In this document: positions 41,073-51,742 of the stretch, piece after piece
How positions within the stretch are numbered: the stretch's first letter is position 1
How the letters are laid out: every line of letters starts with the position of its first letter
NCBI GenBank assembly: GCA_016871805.1
Contig: VHCG01000001.1
Location: 1 to 64,000 of the forward strand
Length of the DNA: 64,000 nucleotides
Direction: 5' to 3'
DNA from: Verrucomicrobiota bacterium
GTDB taxonomy: Bacteria > Verrucomicrobiota > Verrucomicrobiia > Limisphaerales > UBA9464
The notes under the pieces: model-generated
Seen by the model: the letters and a program-made list of their open reading frames with translations, nothing else
Database searches by the model: none
Told to the model about the DNA's origin: nothing
Program-made: the position numbers and the translations under genes

Positions 41073-42734
41073 TCAGGATCCGAGCAGCTCCTCGGCATGC
41101 CGACGTGCGGCGGCGGTGGCTCCGCCCAGCATGCGGGCCACCTCCTCGATCCGATCGGTACGGCCCAGTCGGCTGACGAAGGACTCGGTTCGGCCATCCT
41201 GGACTTCCTTGGTGACACGATAGTGGACATGCCCCGCCGCGGCCACGGGGGCCAGGTGGGTGATGCACAGCACCTGGTGTTGTTCGGCGATCTGGCGGAG
41301 CTTCGCACCCACGCCTGAGGCCGTCTCGCCCCCCACGTTGGCGTCGACCTCGTCGAACACCAGCACCGGCACCTCGTCCTCCCGCGCCAGCACGGTCTTC
41401 AACGCCAGCATGACCCGCGCAAGCTCGCCGCTCGAGGCGATGGCGCGTAGTGGCCGGGCCGGCTCGCCCGGATTCGGGGCGAACAGGAACTCGCACTGGT
41501 CGAAGCCCGTGGGCGAAGGCGTCTCCGACCTCGAGAGCCCGACCTCAAGCTGGCTCTGCCGGAAACCCAGAGCGGCCAACTCCTTGCCCGCCGCTTTCGA
41601 CAGCTTGCCAACCAGCTTCCGTCGGGCGGCGGTCAGGTCGTCCCCCGCCTTCGCCAGTGCCACTTCAGCCCGCTGGAGTTCCGCATCCAGGCGGATCAAC
41701 TCGGCATCCCGTCCCTCGAGCTGCCCGAGACGGAGTCGCGCCTCGACACCGAAGGCGGCCACGTCGGCAAGGGTCTGGCCATACTTGCGCTTCAAGGACT
41801 GGAGCAGATTCAACCTCTCCTCCAGAAAGGCGAGCCGCTCGGCGTCGACATCGACCGAGTCGCCGTAACGGGACAGTGCAACCTGGAGTTCCTGGAGCAG
41901 CACCAACGCCTGGGCGTGGAGCGATGTGAGGGAGTCGACACCGGGATCCAGTCGCTGGAGATCCTGCAGCACCCGTCCCAGCGACCCGAACCGGGTCAGT
42001 ACGGCGTCGTCCTGCTCCGACAGGAGCTCCAAGGCACCTCGGGACAGCTCGATCAGGCGGGCCGCGTTGGCGGCACGGTGGTGTTCCGCCTCCAGCGCCT
42101 CGTCGTCGTCCGTGAGCCGGGCCGCCTCGATCTCGCGGACCTGGAACCGGAGCAGGTCGAGCTGGCGGGCATAGGCCTGCTCGTCCACCACGAGGGCACG
42201 TCGGGCCGCAAGAAGTTCCTCCCGTTGCCGGAAGGCCTTCTCGAACATCGATCGCGCGAGCCCCAAACCCCCGAAGGCATCGAGGACCGCAAGCTGGCGG
42301 GACGGTTTGAGGAGGGACTGATGGTCGTGGGGTCCGTGGAGGTCGACCAGATCGCCGGCCACCTCGGCGAGGGTGCCGAGACTGGTCGGGGAGCCATTGA
42401 CGAACTGTCGGTTGGTCCCGGTCGACGTGAAGGTCCGCTTCAGGATCAGCTGACCGCCCTCGCAGGGTTCGAGGCCGTGTCGGACCAGAAGCTCCGGGTC
42501 TGGCAGGGGCCTCTCCCGCTGGCCGACCTCGAACACCGCCTCGACGGTGCAGGCGTCGGCTCCCGACCGGATCAGGGTCCGGTCGGCCCGCTGTCCCAGG
42601 ACGAGACCGAGGGCTCCGAGGATAACGGATTTGCCGGCCCCGGTCTCCCCTGTCAGCACATTGAGGCCCGGAGCCAGCTCCAGGGTCAGGTCCGCCACGA
42701 GGGCGAGGTTACGGATGCGGAGGGTCGTCAGCAT
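41073..42734 (-). CDS. recN: DNA repair protein RecN
   Basis: MLTTLRIRNLALVADLTLELAPGLNVLTGETGAGKSVILGAL; VLVFDEVDANVGGETA; QVLCITHLAPVAAAGHVHYRVTKE. Confidence 0.95.
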   Translation of the reverse strand: MLTTLRIRNLALVADLTLELAPGLNVLTGETGAGKSVILGALGLVLGQRADRTLIRSGADACTVEAVFEVGQRERPLPDPELLVRHGLEPCEGGQLILKRTFTSTGTNRQFVNGSPTSLGTLAEVAGDLVDLHGPHDHQSLLKPSRQLAVLDAFGGLGLARSMFEKAFRQREELLAARRALVVDEQAYARQLDLLRFQVREIEAARLTDDDEALEAEHHRAANAARLIELSRGALELLSEQDDAVLTRFGSLGRVLQDLQRLDPGVDSLTSLHAQALVLLQELQVALSRYGDSVDVDAERLAFLEERLNLLQSLKRKYGQTLADVAAFGVEARLRLGQLEGRDAELIRLDAELQRAEVALAKAGDDLTAARRKLVGKLSKAAGKELAALGFRQSQLEVGLSRSETPSPTGFDQCEFLFAPNPGEPARPLRAIASSGELARVMLALKTVLAREDEVPVLVFDEVDANVGGETASGVGAKLRQIAEQHQVLCITHLAPVAAAGHVHYRVTKEVQDGRTESFVSRLGRTDRIEEVARMLGGATAAARRHAEELLGS

Positions 42735-42828
42735 TGGACGTCCCTTGTTTCGACCCGAACCGCCGGGTTGCCAACCGGAATTTCGGGAACCTGGCCCCGG
42801 TCACACGGACGGGGAGAACACGGAGGGG

Positions 42829-42934
42829 GACCCACACGGCGACGCGAAGACGCGGAGAACAAAGAGAGGGGATCCGATGGCTTCAGCCCTTCCGTCCTTC
42901 TCGACCTCCGCGTCTCTGCGTCGCCGCGTGAGTC
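42829..42934. repeat. Short (106 bp) derivative of the MITE-like element
   Basis: GACCCACACGGCGACGCGAAGACGCGGAGA ... CCTCCGCGTCTCTGCGTCGCCGCGTGAGTC; hairpin interior absent. Confidence 0.8.
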
Positions 42935-42967
42935 CCTCCCTACCGCCCCCGTCCGCCGCCGTCCGCC

Positions 42968-44353
42968 TCAGGCCTTCTCCTGGATCATCTCGAACTTCGC
43001 GCCGCTGAGGATGCGTTCGACGAAGTTCGTCGTGTAGTTGCCGCGACGGAAGTCGGGGTCCTGGAGGATCGCCTGCTCGAACGGGATCGTGGTCTTGACC
43101 CCGGTGATCATGTACTCGGAGAGCGCACGGCTCATCCGGTTCATGGCCTCGGCACGGTCGCGTCCCACGGTGATCAGCTTGCCGATCATCGAGTCATAGT
43201 AGGGTGGGATCGTGTAGCCGGCGTAGGCATGGGAATCGATCCGGACCCCCGCTCCGCCCGGGGCGTAGTACATCTCGATCCGACCCGGACACGGCCGGAA
43301 GTCGCCGAAGGGATCCTCCGCATTGATGCGGCATTCCATGGCATGGCCCTTGAACTGGACGTCGCCCTGGGAGAAGCGGAGTTTTTCGCCAAGGGCGATG
43401 GCAATCTGCTCCTTCACGATGTCGATCCCGGTCACCTCTTCGGTGATGGGGTGCTCGACCTGGACCCGTTTGTTGACCTCGAGGAAATAGAAGTTGCCGG
43501 TGTCGTCGGCGATGAACTCCACGGTGCCGGCGTTGGTGTAGCCGGCGGTCTCGGCGATGCGGAGGGCGGCCTTGCCCATCTTGGACCGGAGGCCCTTGAA
43601 CTCCTTCTTGTCGAGCAGCGGCGACGGGGTCTCCTCGATCAGCTTCTGGTTGCGACGCTGGATGGAGCAGTCGCGCTCCCCGAGGTGGATGATGTTGCCC
43701 TTGGTGTCGCCGAGGATCTGAAACTCGATGTGATGGGGGTTCTCGATGAACTTCTCGATGTAGACCCCGCTGTTCCCGAACGCCTTCTCCGCCTCGGTCC
43801 TCGCGGTGTGGTAGCCCTTCACCAAGGCCACGTCGTTGTGGGCCACCCGCATCCCACGGCCACCGCCGCCGGCGACGGCCTTGATCATCACGGGATAGCC
43901 GATCTTGCGGGCAATGGTCAGGGCCTCCTGCTCGGTCTCGATGAGGCCGTCGGATCCCGGAGGGGTCGGCACACCGGCCTTGCGGGCGAGGACACGGCTG
44001 GACGCCTTGTCGTGGAGCGCGTTCATCGCCGCCGAACGCGGGCCGATGAAGCGGATGTTGCAGCTCTCGCAGACATCGGCGAAATGGGCATTCTCGCTCA
44101 GGAACCCATATCCGGGGTGGATCGCGTCGACATCCGCGATCTCGGCCGCGGAGATGATGCGGTCGATCCGCAGGTAGCTGTCGGTGCTGGGGCCATCCCC
44201 GATGCAGATGGCCTCGTCGGCCACCTGGACGTGCATGGAGTTGGCGTCCGCCTTGGAGTAGACCGCGACCGTCTTGACGTTCAACTCGCGGCACGCGCGG
44301 ATGATCCGCATGGCGATCTCGCCGCGATTGGCGACCAGGACTTTCTCGAACAT
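42968..44353 (-). CDS. accC: Acetyl-CoA carboxylase biotin carboxylase subunit
   Basis: [59 protein letters not shown]. Confidence 0.97.
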   Translation of the reverse strand: MFEKVLVANRGEIAMRIIRACRELNVKTVAVYSKADANSMHVQVADEAICIGDGPSTDSYLRIDRIISAAEIADVDAIHPGYGFLSENAHFADVCESCNIRFIGPRSAAMNALHDKASSRVLARKAGVPTPPGSDGLIETEQEALTIARKIGYPVMIKAVAGGGGRGMRVAHNDVALVKGYHTARTEAEKAFGNSGVYIEKFIENPHHIEFQILGDTKGNIIHLGERDCSIQRRNQKLIEETPSPLLDKKEFKGLRSKMGKAALRIAETAGYTNAGTVEFIADDTGNFYFLEVNKRVQVEHPITEEVTGIDIVKEQIAIALGEKLRFSQGDVQFKGHAMECRINAEDPFGDFRPCPGRIEMYYAPGGAGVRIDSHAYAGYTIPPYYDSMIGKLITVGRDRAEAMNRMSRALSEYMITGVKTTIPFEQAILQDPDFRRGNYTTNFVERILSGAKFEMIQEKA

Positions 44354-44439
44354 AGGGGGTTTCGATCGAAGGAGGATCTCGGGCTAGCAGGAGCGGTTTC
44401 CGCCGGCATCCCACCGGACGGCGACCCGCGGCAGACCGC

Positions 44440-44964
44440 TCAGAGCGGACGCACCTTGAACAGGGGCTGGCCGAATTCCACCGGCTTGGCGTTGTCGGAC
44501 AGGATCGAGGTGATGATGCCCCGGGTCTCGGCCTTGATCTCGTTCATCACCTTCATGGCCTCGATGATGCAGACCACGGTGTCCGGCCCCACCTCGGTTC
44601 CGACCTCGACGTAGGACGCCGAGTCCGGGGACGGGGAGCGGTAGAAGGTGCCGATCATCGGAGACTTGATGTCCAGGTCGCCCGAAGAGGCCGCCGAACC
44701 CGCGGCAGGAGCCGAGGCGGCCGGGCCTGAAGCCGGCCGGGCCAGCTGGGTGAACGCCGTCAGCTCCGGATCGTCCACCGGGGTCACCATCGGGACCCCG
44801 ACCGCGATCGGCCGCTTCAGCTTGATCTTGAATTCCTTCTCCTCGAGCTCGAACTCCGAAAGGGAGTTCTTCTTCATCAAATCAATGATCGCCTTGATCT
44901 CCTTGAGATCCACGTGGTGTCCCGGGTTGAAGTTGGTTGAAAACCTCGAAACGAAACGGGGCAT
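44440..44964 (-). CDS. accB: Biotin carboxyl carrier protein of acetyl-CoA carboxylase
   Basis: DLKEIKAIIDLMKKNSLSEFELEE; biotinylation motif IIEAMKVMNEI; alternative GTG start near 44913. Confidence 0.95.
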   Translation of the reverse strand: MPRFVSRFSTNFNPGHHVDLKEIKAIIDLMKKNSLSEFELEEKEFKIKLKRPIAVGVPMVTPVDDPELTAFTQLARPASGPAASAPAAGSAASSGDLDIKSPMIGTFYRSPSPDSASYVEVGTEVGPDTVVCIIEAMKVMNEIKAETRGIITSILSDNAKPVEFGQPLFKVRPL

Positions 44965-45086
44965 ATCAGCTCGTGGGCCTCCCCCAGCTCCGTCGCAGCG
45001 GGCGGATGCTGTATGAAGACCCCGTTACCGGTCAAGGCCCATGTCACCCCCCACCGAACACCCCTTCCGCAAGCCCCAAAACAGCC

Positions 45087-45524
45087 CTACGCCGAGGCGG
45101 TAACGTTAACAAGCGCCTCCAATCCAAGGAGGTACGAGGTCACACCAAAACCCGCGATCTGTCCCCGGCAGACAGCGGCGATGACGGAACGGTGTCGGAA
45201 CTCCTCCCGGGCGTGAATGTTGGAGAGGTGGACCTCGACGACCGGGATGCCGATGGCGGAGATGGCGTCCCGCAGGGCGATGCTGGTGTGGGTGAGGGCT
45301 CCGGCGTTCAGAACCACCCCGGCGCAGGTCGACCGCGCCTCGTGGAGCCAGTCCAGAAGCTCGCCCTCGTGGTTGGACTGCCGACAGTCGACCTCGACCC
45401 CGAGCTGACGGGCCCGATCCCGGACGGCGGACTCGATGTCGGCCAGGGTCGACCGCCCATAGACCTCGGGCTGTCGGGTCCCCAGGAGGTTCAGGTTGGG
45501 ACCGTTCAGCAGCAGCACCTTCAT
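45087..45524 (-). CDS. aroQ: Type II 3-dehydroquinate dehydratase
   Basis: [56 protein letters not shown]. Confidence 0.95.
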   Translation of the reverse strand: MKVLLLNGPNLNLLGTRQPEVYGRSTLADIESAVRDRARQLGVEVDCRQSNHEGELLDWLHEARSTCAGVVLNAGALTHTSIALRDAISAIGIPVVEVHLSNIHAREEFRHRSVIAAVCRGQIAGFGVTSYLLGLEALVNVTASA

Positions 45525-45637
45525 CCGACGATTAACGGAATTCCCCTCCCGGGTGTCGAGCCTTCGTCACCACGGGTCCCGGACAGAAAAGACTCAACGT
45601 TCCGGCCGGTTCCTGTTTACTCGCGCTTCCAAGATCG

Positions 45638-46945
45638 ATGAAGGACTCCCCTGCACCCGCCACCCTGAACCCGACCCCCTCCCCCGCAGCCGGGATCCGG
45701 GATCTCTTCCAGAACTATGTTGTCCCCAGCTATGGGCGGTTCGACCTCGTCCTGGACCGTGGCGCCGGCAGCCATCTCTGGGATGTGGACGGGCGCCGCT
45801 ACCTCGATCTCGGCGGTGGCATCGCGGTCTGCTCGCTGGGCCATGCCCATCCGGAGCTTGCCGAGACCCTGGCCACGCAGGCGCGTCGGCTCCTGCACGT
45901 CTCAAACCTCTACCATCACGAGCCGCAGGGACGTCTGGCCGAACAGATCGTGACGCGCATCGCCCCGGGCAAGGTGTTCTTCGCCAACTCGGGGGCGGAA
46001 TCCAACGAGGGTCTCTACAAGCTGGCCCGGAAGTTTGGACACGACGAGGGGCGTTTCGAGATCCTGACGGCCACGAACTCCTTCCACGGACGAACCCTCG
46101 CCAGCATCGCGGCCACCGGACAGGACAAGGTCAAGAAGGGGTTCGAACCCGCCGTGAGCGGGTTTCGTCATATCCCCTTCAACGACCTTGATGCCGCACG
46201 GAATGCCCTGTCTCCGGCCACCGTGGCCATCCTCATCGAGGGGGTGCAGGGGGAGGGCGGCCTGACTCCGGCGACCGTCGAATATCTTCTTGGGTTGCGA
46301 CGCCTCTGCGACGAGAACCGGATGCTGCTCCTGATGGACGGGGTCCAGTGCGGACATTTCCGGACGGGCCGATTCCAAAGCTTCCAGCGGCTGCTGGAAG
46401 GCGTGCCCGGAGCCGAATCGTTCCTGCCCGACGCCCTCTCGACCGCCAAGTCGCTGGGCGGCGGATTTCCGATCGGGGCCTTCTGGGTCCGTCAGAAGGT
46501 CCATGGGGTCGACCTCGCCGACCTCCTGGGACCAGGCACCCACGGAACCACCTTCGGCGGCACCCCCCTCGCCTGTGCCGTGGCCCTGAAGATCTTCGAG
46601 ATCATCGACCGCGACGGCCTGGTCGACCATGTGCGCTCGGTCGGGACCTGGCTGACGTCGGAACTCGCGACGCTCGCCGCAACCTACCCCGGGGTGATCC
46701 GGGGGATCCGGGGTCTGGGGTTCATGCAGGGTCTGGAGCTCCATCCGCGGGATCAGATCCCGGGCTTCGCCGGCAGCGACAGGCCGGCCAGCCTCCAGAT
46801 GGTCCATCAACTCCAGGAGGCCGGTTTGCTGACCATTCCCTCGGGCAATCAGGTGGTCCGTCTCCTTCCGGCCCTGAACCTGCCCCAGGACCAGCTGGCC
46901 GAGGGACTGGACTCGATCCGGAAGGTCCTTCAGCGGATCGCCTAG
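45638..46945 (+). CDS. Class III aminotransferase (acetylornithine aminotransferase-like)
   Basis: GGGIAVCSLGHAHPEL; FFANSGAESNEGLYKLARKFG; STAKSLGGGFPIGAFWV. Confidence 0.87.
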   Translation: MKDSPAPATLNPTPSPAAGIRDLFQNYVVPSYGRFDLVLDRGAGSHLWDVDGRRYLDLGGGIAVCSLGHAHPELAETLATQARRLLHVSNLYHHEPQGRLAEQIVTRIAPGKVFFANSGAESNEGLYKLARKFGHDEGRFEILTATNSFHGRTLASIAATGQDKVKKGFEPAVSGFRHIPFNDLDAARNALSPATVAILIEGVQGEGGLTPATVEYLLGLRRLCDENRMLLLMDGVQCGHFRTGRFQSFQRLLEGVPGAESFLPDALSTAKSLGGGFPIGAFWVRQKVHGVDLADLLGPGTHGTTFGGTPLACAVALKIFEIIDRDGLVDHVRSVGTWLTSELATLAATYPGVIRGIRGLGFMQGLELHPRDQIPGFAGSDRPASLQMVHQLQEAGLLTIPSGNQVVRLLPALNLPQDQLAEGLDSIRKVLQRIA

Positions 46946-48489
46946 ACCGATCCCGACGAACCCACCGTTCCCGTGGATTCCCCGGGATCCGGTACGATCG
47001 GAGGAGTCCCCGGATCCACCCGATCCACCACCGACCCGACCCTTCCGGAGGCCAGTCGGGTCTCCAGCCGCTGGCCCGGACGGAGTCCGTCGACACGACG
47101 CACTAGCTGCCCGGTCGACGGATCGAAGGTCAGGGAGTAGCCCCGTTCAAGGACCTGAAGCGGGGACAGGAGACGGAGGGACTGCCCCGCCTGATCCGAG
47201 CGGGACCGAAGTCGGTCCCGATGGCGGGACACTGCGACAGCCAGTCGGCGGCGGAGTTCGACCAGGCGCCGCCGGTCTCGCTCGAGGGCCACCTGGGGAC
47301 GCCGCGCCAGCAATCGGGACACCGACGACGACACCCGGGATACGGCATCCCGGACGCCCCGTCCCACCCCCCGGACGAGGGCGGCTGTCGCGTCGTCCAC
47401 CTGCTGGATGCGCGTCTCGAGCTGTCGCCGCGGATGTCGTCGCTCCAGTCGGAGGGTCCAGGACTCGGCCCGCTGGCCCCAGTTGAGAACCGTACGAGCC
47501 GTCAACACCCTCAATCGGCGCGCCGCGACCGAGAGCCGTCCGACAGCATCGATGTAGCCCGCCGTCAGCAATTCCCCTGCCGCGCTGGGGGTGGCGGCGC
47601 GCAGGTCGGCCACCAGGTCGGCGATGGTGAAGTCGATCTCATGACCCACCGCCGAGATCACGGGCAGCCCGGAGGCGGCGATCGCCCGGGCCACGACCTC
47701 CTCGTTGAAGGACCACAGATCCTCCAGGGATCCTCCGCCGCGCGTCACAAGGATCACGTCCAGGGACCCAGGGTGTGCCCGTTCCCAGGCGTTGAGCATG
47801 CCGATCGCCTCCGCGATCTCCGGCGCGGCGCCCTCGCCCTGGACGCGGACCGGGACGAGCACGAATTCCAGCCCGGCGAAGCGGCGTCCGACGACATGAA
47901 GAACATCCCGGATCGCGGCACCGGTGGGAGAGGTCACGAGGCCAACCCGACGGGGAAACCGAGGAATCAGACGCTTCCGTCCCACCTCGAAGAGGCCCTC
48001 GGCCTGCAGCCGGGCCTTGAGCCGCTCGAAGGCCGCCTGGAGCGCCCCGATGCCCTCGAGCTCCACCGACGTCACCCGCAACTGATACTTCCCCTGGGGT
48101 TCGTAGACCGTCAGCTCCCCGCCCAGGATGACCTTCACGCCGTCCCGGAGCGGGACCTTCGAGGCCGCCGATTGGCTCCGGAACAGCACACAGCCCAGCT
48201 GCGCCGTGGCATCCTTGAGAACGAAATAGGCATGGCCGCTGGCCTGCAGACGATGGTTGGAGATCTCACCGGAGACCCGGACGAATCCGAACCGGGATTC
48301 GAGGTGGCGCTTGATGCCCTGGGTGAGCTCGCTCACCGACAGCACCGGCGGGGGGCTGGCCGTCGGGGGCGGTTCGACATCAACGGCGGCCTCGACCTCG
48401 CACTTCGGCCGGCCGACCGGAGCTCCCGGACCGGTCCGCGGGGTGAAGAGGTCCCCGAAGTCCCACTGGCTTTTGGAGGATCTGGGCAT
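46942..48489 (-). CDS. xseA: Exodeoxyribonuclease VII large subunit
   Basis: PVLSVSELTQGIKRHLESRFGFVRVSGEISNHRLQASGHAYFVLKD; VTRGGGSLEDLWSFNEEVVARAI. Confidence 0.95.
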   Translation of the reverse strand: MPRSSKSQWDFGDLFTPRTGPGAPVGRPKCEVEAAVDVEPPPTASPPPVLSVSELTQGIKRHLESRFGFVRVSGEISNHRLQASGHAYFVLKDATAQLGCVLFRSQSAASKVPLRDGVKVILGGELTVYEPQGKYQLRVTSVELEGIGALQAAFERLKARLQAEGLFEVGRKRLIPRFPRRVGLVTSPTGAAIRDVLHVVGRRFAGLEFVLVPVRVQGEGAAPEIAEAIGMLNAWERAHPGSLDVILVTRGGGSLEDLWSFNEEVVARAIAASGLPVISAVGHEIDFTIADLVADLRAATPSAAGELLTAGYIDAVGRLSVAARRLRVLTARTVLNWGQRAESWTLRLERRHPRRQLETRIQQVDDATAALVRGVGRGVRDAVSRVSSSVSRLLARRPQVALERDRRRLVELRRRLAVAVSRHRDRLRSRSDQAGQSLRLLSPLQVLERGYSLTFDPSTGQLVRRVDGLRPGQRLETRLASGRVGSVVDRVDPGTPPIVPDPGESTGTVGSSGSV

Positions 48490-48522
48490 CGTCGGTTCTT
48501 CAGGAAGCGATCCGATCCGCGA

Positions 48523-49311
48523 TCACGACACGCCCAGCCGCTCCGAGATGCGGTGGATCGACCGGGCCCGGCCAGTGGACTCGTCCACATCCACCCAGCA
48601 TCCATTGAGCTGGACCCCTCGGGTGCAGACCTCGAACCGCTGGGGCGTCTGGGTAAGGAACCGTCTCAGGATGGGGGCCGTTTCCCGGCCGAGGACCCCG
48701 TCGTGCCCCCCGGTGAATCCGGCGTCGGTGATGCAGGCGGTCCCGCCCGGGAGGATCCGCTCGTCCGCCGTCTGCACGTGCGTGTGGGTGCCCACCACGA
48801 GGCTCACCTGTCCATCGAGATGCCACCCCAGCGCAATCTTCTCGGAGGTCGCCTCGGCATGAAAATCGACGATAACGACCGTCGCCTCGGCCTTGAGGGA
48901 GGCCAGTTCCCGGGGCCCGACAACAAAGGGGTTCTCGAGGGGCGCCATGAAGGTCCGACCCTGGAGATTCAGGACCCCGAGCGAGGCGCAGCCGGGACGG
49001 GTGACAACGGTGGATCCTCGACCCGGGACCTCGGGCGCATAGTTGGCGGGGCGCACGAAGCGGGGTTCGGACTGCAGGAGCTGGGAGACCTCGCGTTGGT
49101 CCCAGAGATGATCCCCGGAGGTGATGACATCGACACCGGCCGCGAAGATCTCCGCCGCGGTGGAGGGTGTGATGCCGGAGCCTCCGGCGGCGTTCTCGCC
49201 GTTGGCCACGACGTAGTCGAGCCCGAGGGACTCCCGGAGCACCGGGATCCGTTCCCGACAGGCCCGTCTCCCAGGTTCGCCCACGATGTCTCCGATGAAG
49301 AGGATGCGCAC
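48523..49311 (-). CDS. ymdB: YmdB-family (TIGR00282) metallophosphoesterase
   Basis: RILFIGDIVGEPGRRACRERIP; VVANGENAAGGSGITP; VDFHAEATSEKIALGWHLDGQVSLVVGTHTHVQTAD; GTG start. Confidence 0.92.
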   Translation of the reverse strand: MRILFIGDIVGEPGRRACRERIPVLRESLGLDYVVANGENAAGGSGITPSTAAEIFAAGVDVITSGDHLWDQREVSQLLQSEPRFVRPANYAPEVPGRGSTVVTRPGCASLGVLNLQGRTFMAPLENPFVVGPRELASLKAEATVVIVDFHAEATSEKIALGWHLDGQVSLVVGTHTHVQTADERILPGGTACITDAGFTGGHDGVLGRETAPILRRFLTQTPQRFEVCTRGVQLNGCWVDVDESTGRARSIHRISERLGVS

Positions 49312-49451
49312 CGCGCCGAGGTTGGGCCGACACCCACCGGCCGGCAAGGCGCGTGAGCACCGCTCGTGAGCACCATGCGCCGGGGCCGCGGTGGAACCCA
49401 CAAAACCGTTGTCCCCTGCGCCCCTGCGCGGGCAGGGTCCACGGTCTGTCT

Positions 49452-50789
49452 ATGCAACAGGTGAACATCGGACTGGTCGGGGGCGGAACGGTGGGAGGCG
49501 GAGTGCTTTCCGGGCTCCAGAGGAACGGCAACCTCCTGGCGTCGAGGCTGGGACTGTCCCTGAGCGTCGCCCGGGTCGCGGTCCGCGACGTCCGCAAATC
49601 CCGACCCGTGGCCCTTCCGGCTGGCGTGATCACTGGGGACTGGCGACAGGTGGTCGACGACCCGTCGGTCCACATCGTCACCGAGCTGATGGGCGGGACG
49701 ACGACGGCGAGGCAGGTCGTTCTCGCGGCGCTGCGCCGGGGCAAACCGGTTGTCACCGCGAACAAGGCACTGCTCTCCAGCCATGGCGAGGAACTCTTCG
49801 CCGAGGCCGCCCGTTCCGGGACCAATCTCTACTATGAGGCCTCCGTCGCCGGGGGTATCCCGATCATCAAGGTGCTCCGAGAGTCCCTCGTCGGAAACCG
49901 CGTCCAGCGCATCGCCGGGATCGTCAACGGCACCTGCAACTACATCCTGACCCGGATGAAGCTCGAGGGGGCCTGCTTCGAGGACGTCCTCAAGGACGCC
50001 CAGCGCCTCGGCTACGCGGAGGCGGAACCCTCGCTCGACGTCGACGGACACGACGCCGCCCACAAGATCGGGATCCTTGCCTCCCTCGCCCACGGGTTTT
50101 GGGTGCAGCCCGAACAGATCCACGTCGAGGGCATCCGCCACATCGATCCGCTCGACATCCAGTTCGCCGGACAGCTGGGCTACACGATCAAGCTCCTCGG
50201 CATCGTTCGCGAGGGTCCCGACCCCGGGAAATCCACCCGCCGCAACGGGGCCCGCCCCCGGCCGATCCAGGTGTCCGTTTATCCGGCTCTTGTCCCGAAT
50301 TCCCACGTACTCGCCTCGGTCAACCACGCCTTCAACGCGGTGGCCGTCCGCGGCGATGTCGTCGGCGACACCCTCTTCTACGGCCGGGGTGCCGGGGCGG
50401 ACGCCACCGCGAGCTCGGTGTTGAGCGACCTCGCCGATGCCACGCTAGACCTGAAGAACGGATCCCATCGCCGCGTGCCGCCGTTCGTCGCCCACGAGGG
50501 GCATGCGACCGTGAGCCCGATCGAGGACTTGGTGTCCCGCTACTATGTCCGGCTGTCGGTGCTCGATCGTCCCGGGGTGTTCGCGCGGATCGCCAACATC
50601 CTTGCCCGCTCCGGCATCGGCATCTCCTCGATCATCCAGCCGGAGGGACACGTCGGCGAGGCCGTGCCGGTGATCCTGATGATCCACGACGCCCCGAACG
50701 CCGCGATGCGCCGGGCCCTCCAGCAGATCGGGCGACTGCCCGCGGTGAAGTCGACGCCGGCCATGATCCGGGTCGAGCCCCTCGAGTGA
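49452..50789 (+). CDS. hom: Homoserine dehydrogenase
   Basis: NIGLVGGGTVGGGVL; TANKALLSSHGEELF; EASVAGGIPIIKVLRESL; IVNGTCNYILTRM; C-terminal ACT domain (DRPGVFARIANILARSGIGISSIIQ). Confidence 0.96.
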   Translation: MQQVNIGLVGGGTVGGGVLSGLQRNGNLLASRLGLSLSVARVAVRDVRKSRPVALPAGVITGDWRQVVDDPSVHIVTELMGGTTTARQVVLAALRRGKPVVTANKALLSSHGEELFAEAARSGTNLYYEASVAGGIPIIKVLRESLVGNRVQRIAGIVNGTCNYILTRMKLEGACFEDVLKDAQRLGYAEAEPSLDVDGHDAAHKIGILASLAHGFWVQPEQIHVEGIRHIDPLDIQFAGQLGYTIKLLGIVREGPDPGKSTRRNGARPRPIQVSVYPALVPNSHVLASVNHAFNAVAVRGDVVGDTLFYGRGAGADATASSVLSDLADATLDLKNGSHRRVPPFVAHEGHATVSPIEDLVSRYYVRLSVLDRPGVFARIANILARSGIGISSIIQPEGHVGEAVPVILMIHDAPNAAMRRALQQIGRLPAVKSTPAMIRVEPLE

Positions 50790-50841
50790 CGCGGACCGAG
50801 GGATTCCCGACACCGTCACCGCCACCCGTACCGTCTCCGGA

Positions 50842-51693
50842 TCAGATCACGAACTCGAGCGGTGGCGCCTTGGGGATGACTCCCATGGTCTGACCCCGCG
50901 CGAGGAACCGACGGATGCTCTCCCGCCCCTTCTCACCGTAGTCGAGGGTCCAGTGGTTCACATACATGCCGACGAAGCGGTCGGCCAGCTCCGCGCCCAT
51001 GTCCCGGGCCCACTGCAGGGAATGGGCCACCGCCTCGGGACGGTGATCGAGGCTGTAGCGGATGCTGGCGGTGAGGATGTCGCTGACCCGACGCCGAAGC
51101 TCCGGGGCGTGGCGCTTGTGGATGACATTGCCTCCCAGCGGCAGCGGAAGGCCGTCGTTCTCGTGTCCCCACCAGATCCCCAGATCCTCGCAGAGCTCGA
51201 GTCCCTCGTTCCGATAGGTCAGCTGCCCCTCATGGATGATCAGCCCGACATCGGCTTCCCCCCGCTTCACCGCGGCGAAGATCTGGTCGAAGGGCACGAC
51301 GAGGATGTCGAGTTCCTCGGCCCTGCGGCCCAGCCAAAGCTGCAGGGCCAGGAAGGCGCTGGTCATGCGTCCCGGCACCGCGATCCGGGACCGGGCCACC
51401 TCGTCCCGACCCATCCGTCGCGGGGACACGAGCATCGGACCGTATCCGTCTCCCATGCTGGCTCCGCTGGACAGCAGGGCGTAGGTCTCGCTCACATGGG
51501 CGTAGGCATGGATGCTGATGGCGGAGATGTCCAGCTCACCCCGGGTCGCCCGCTCGTTCAGGGTCTGGATGTCCTGGAGGATGTGCTCGAACCGAAGCCC
51601 CGGCGTGGGAAGACGATCCTTCGCGAGAGCGTAGAACATGAAGGCATCGTCCGGATCCGGCGAATGCCCGAGGGTGAGGGAGAGGGACTCCAT
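50842..51693 (-). CDS. mqnD: 1,4-dihydroxy-6-naphthoate synthase (futalosine menaquinone pathway)
   Basis: LGHSPDPDDAFMFYALA; DISAISIHAYAHVSETYALLSSGASMGDGYGPMLV; LPLPLGGNVIHKR. Confidence 0.93.
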   Translation of the reverse strand: MESLSLTLGHSPDPDDAFMFYALAKDRLPTPGLRFEHILQDIQTLNERATRGELDISAISIHAYAHVSETYALLSSGASMGDGYGPMLVSPRRMGRDEVARSRIAVPGRMTSAFLALQLWLGRRAEELDILVVPFDQIFAAVKRGEADVGLIIHEGQLTYRNEGLELCEDLGIWWGHENDGLPLPLGGNVIHKRHAPELRRRVSDILTASIRYSLDHRPEAVAHSLQWARDMGAELADRFVGMYVNHWTLDYGEKGRESIRRFLARGQTMGVIPKAPPLEFVI

Positions 51694-51742
51694 GCCCTCG
51701 AAGGATGGAATCGGTTCCCGGTTTCGTCGAGGGCCCTGCTCT

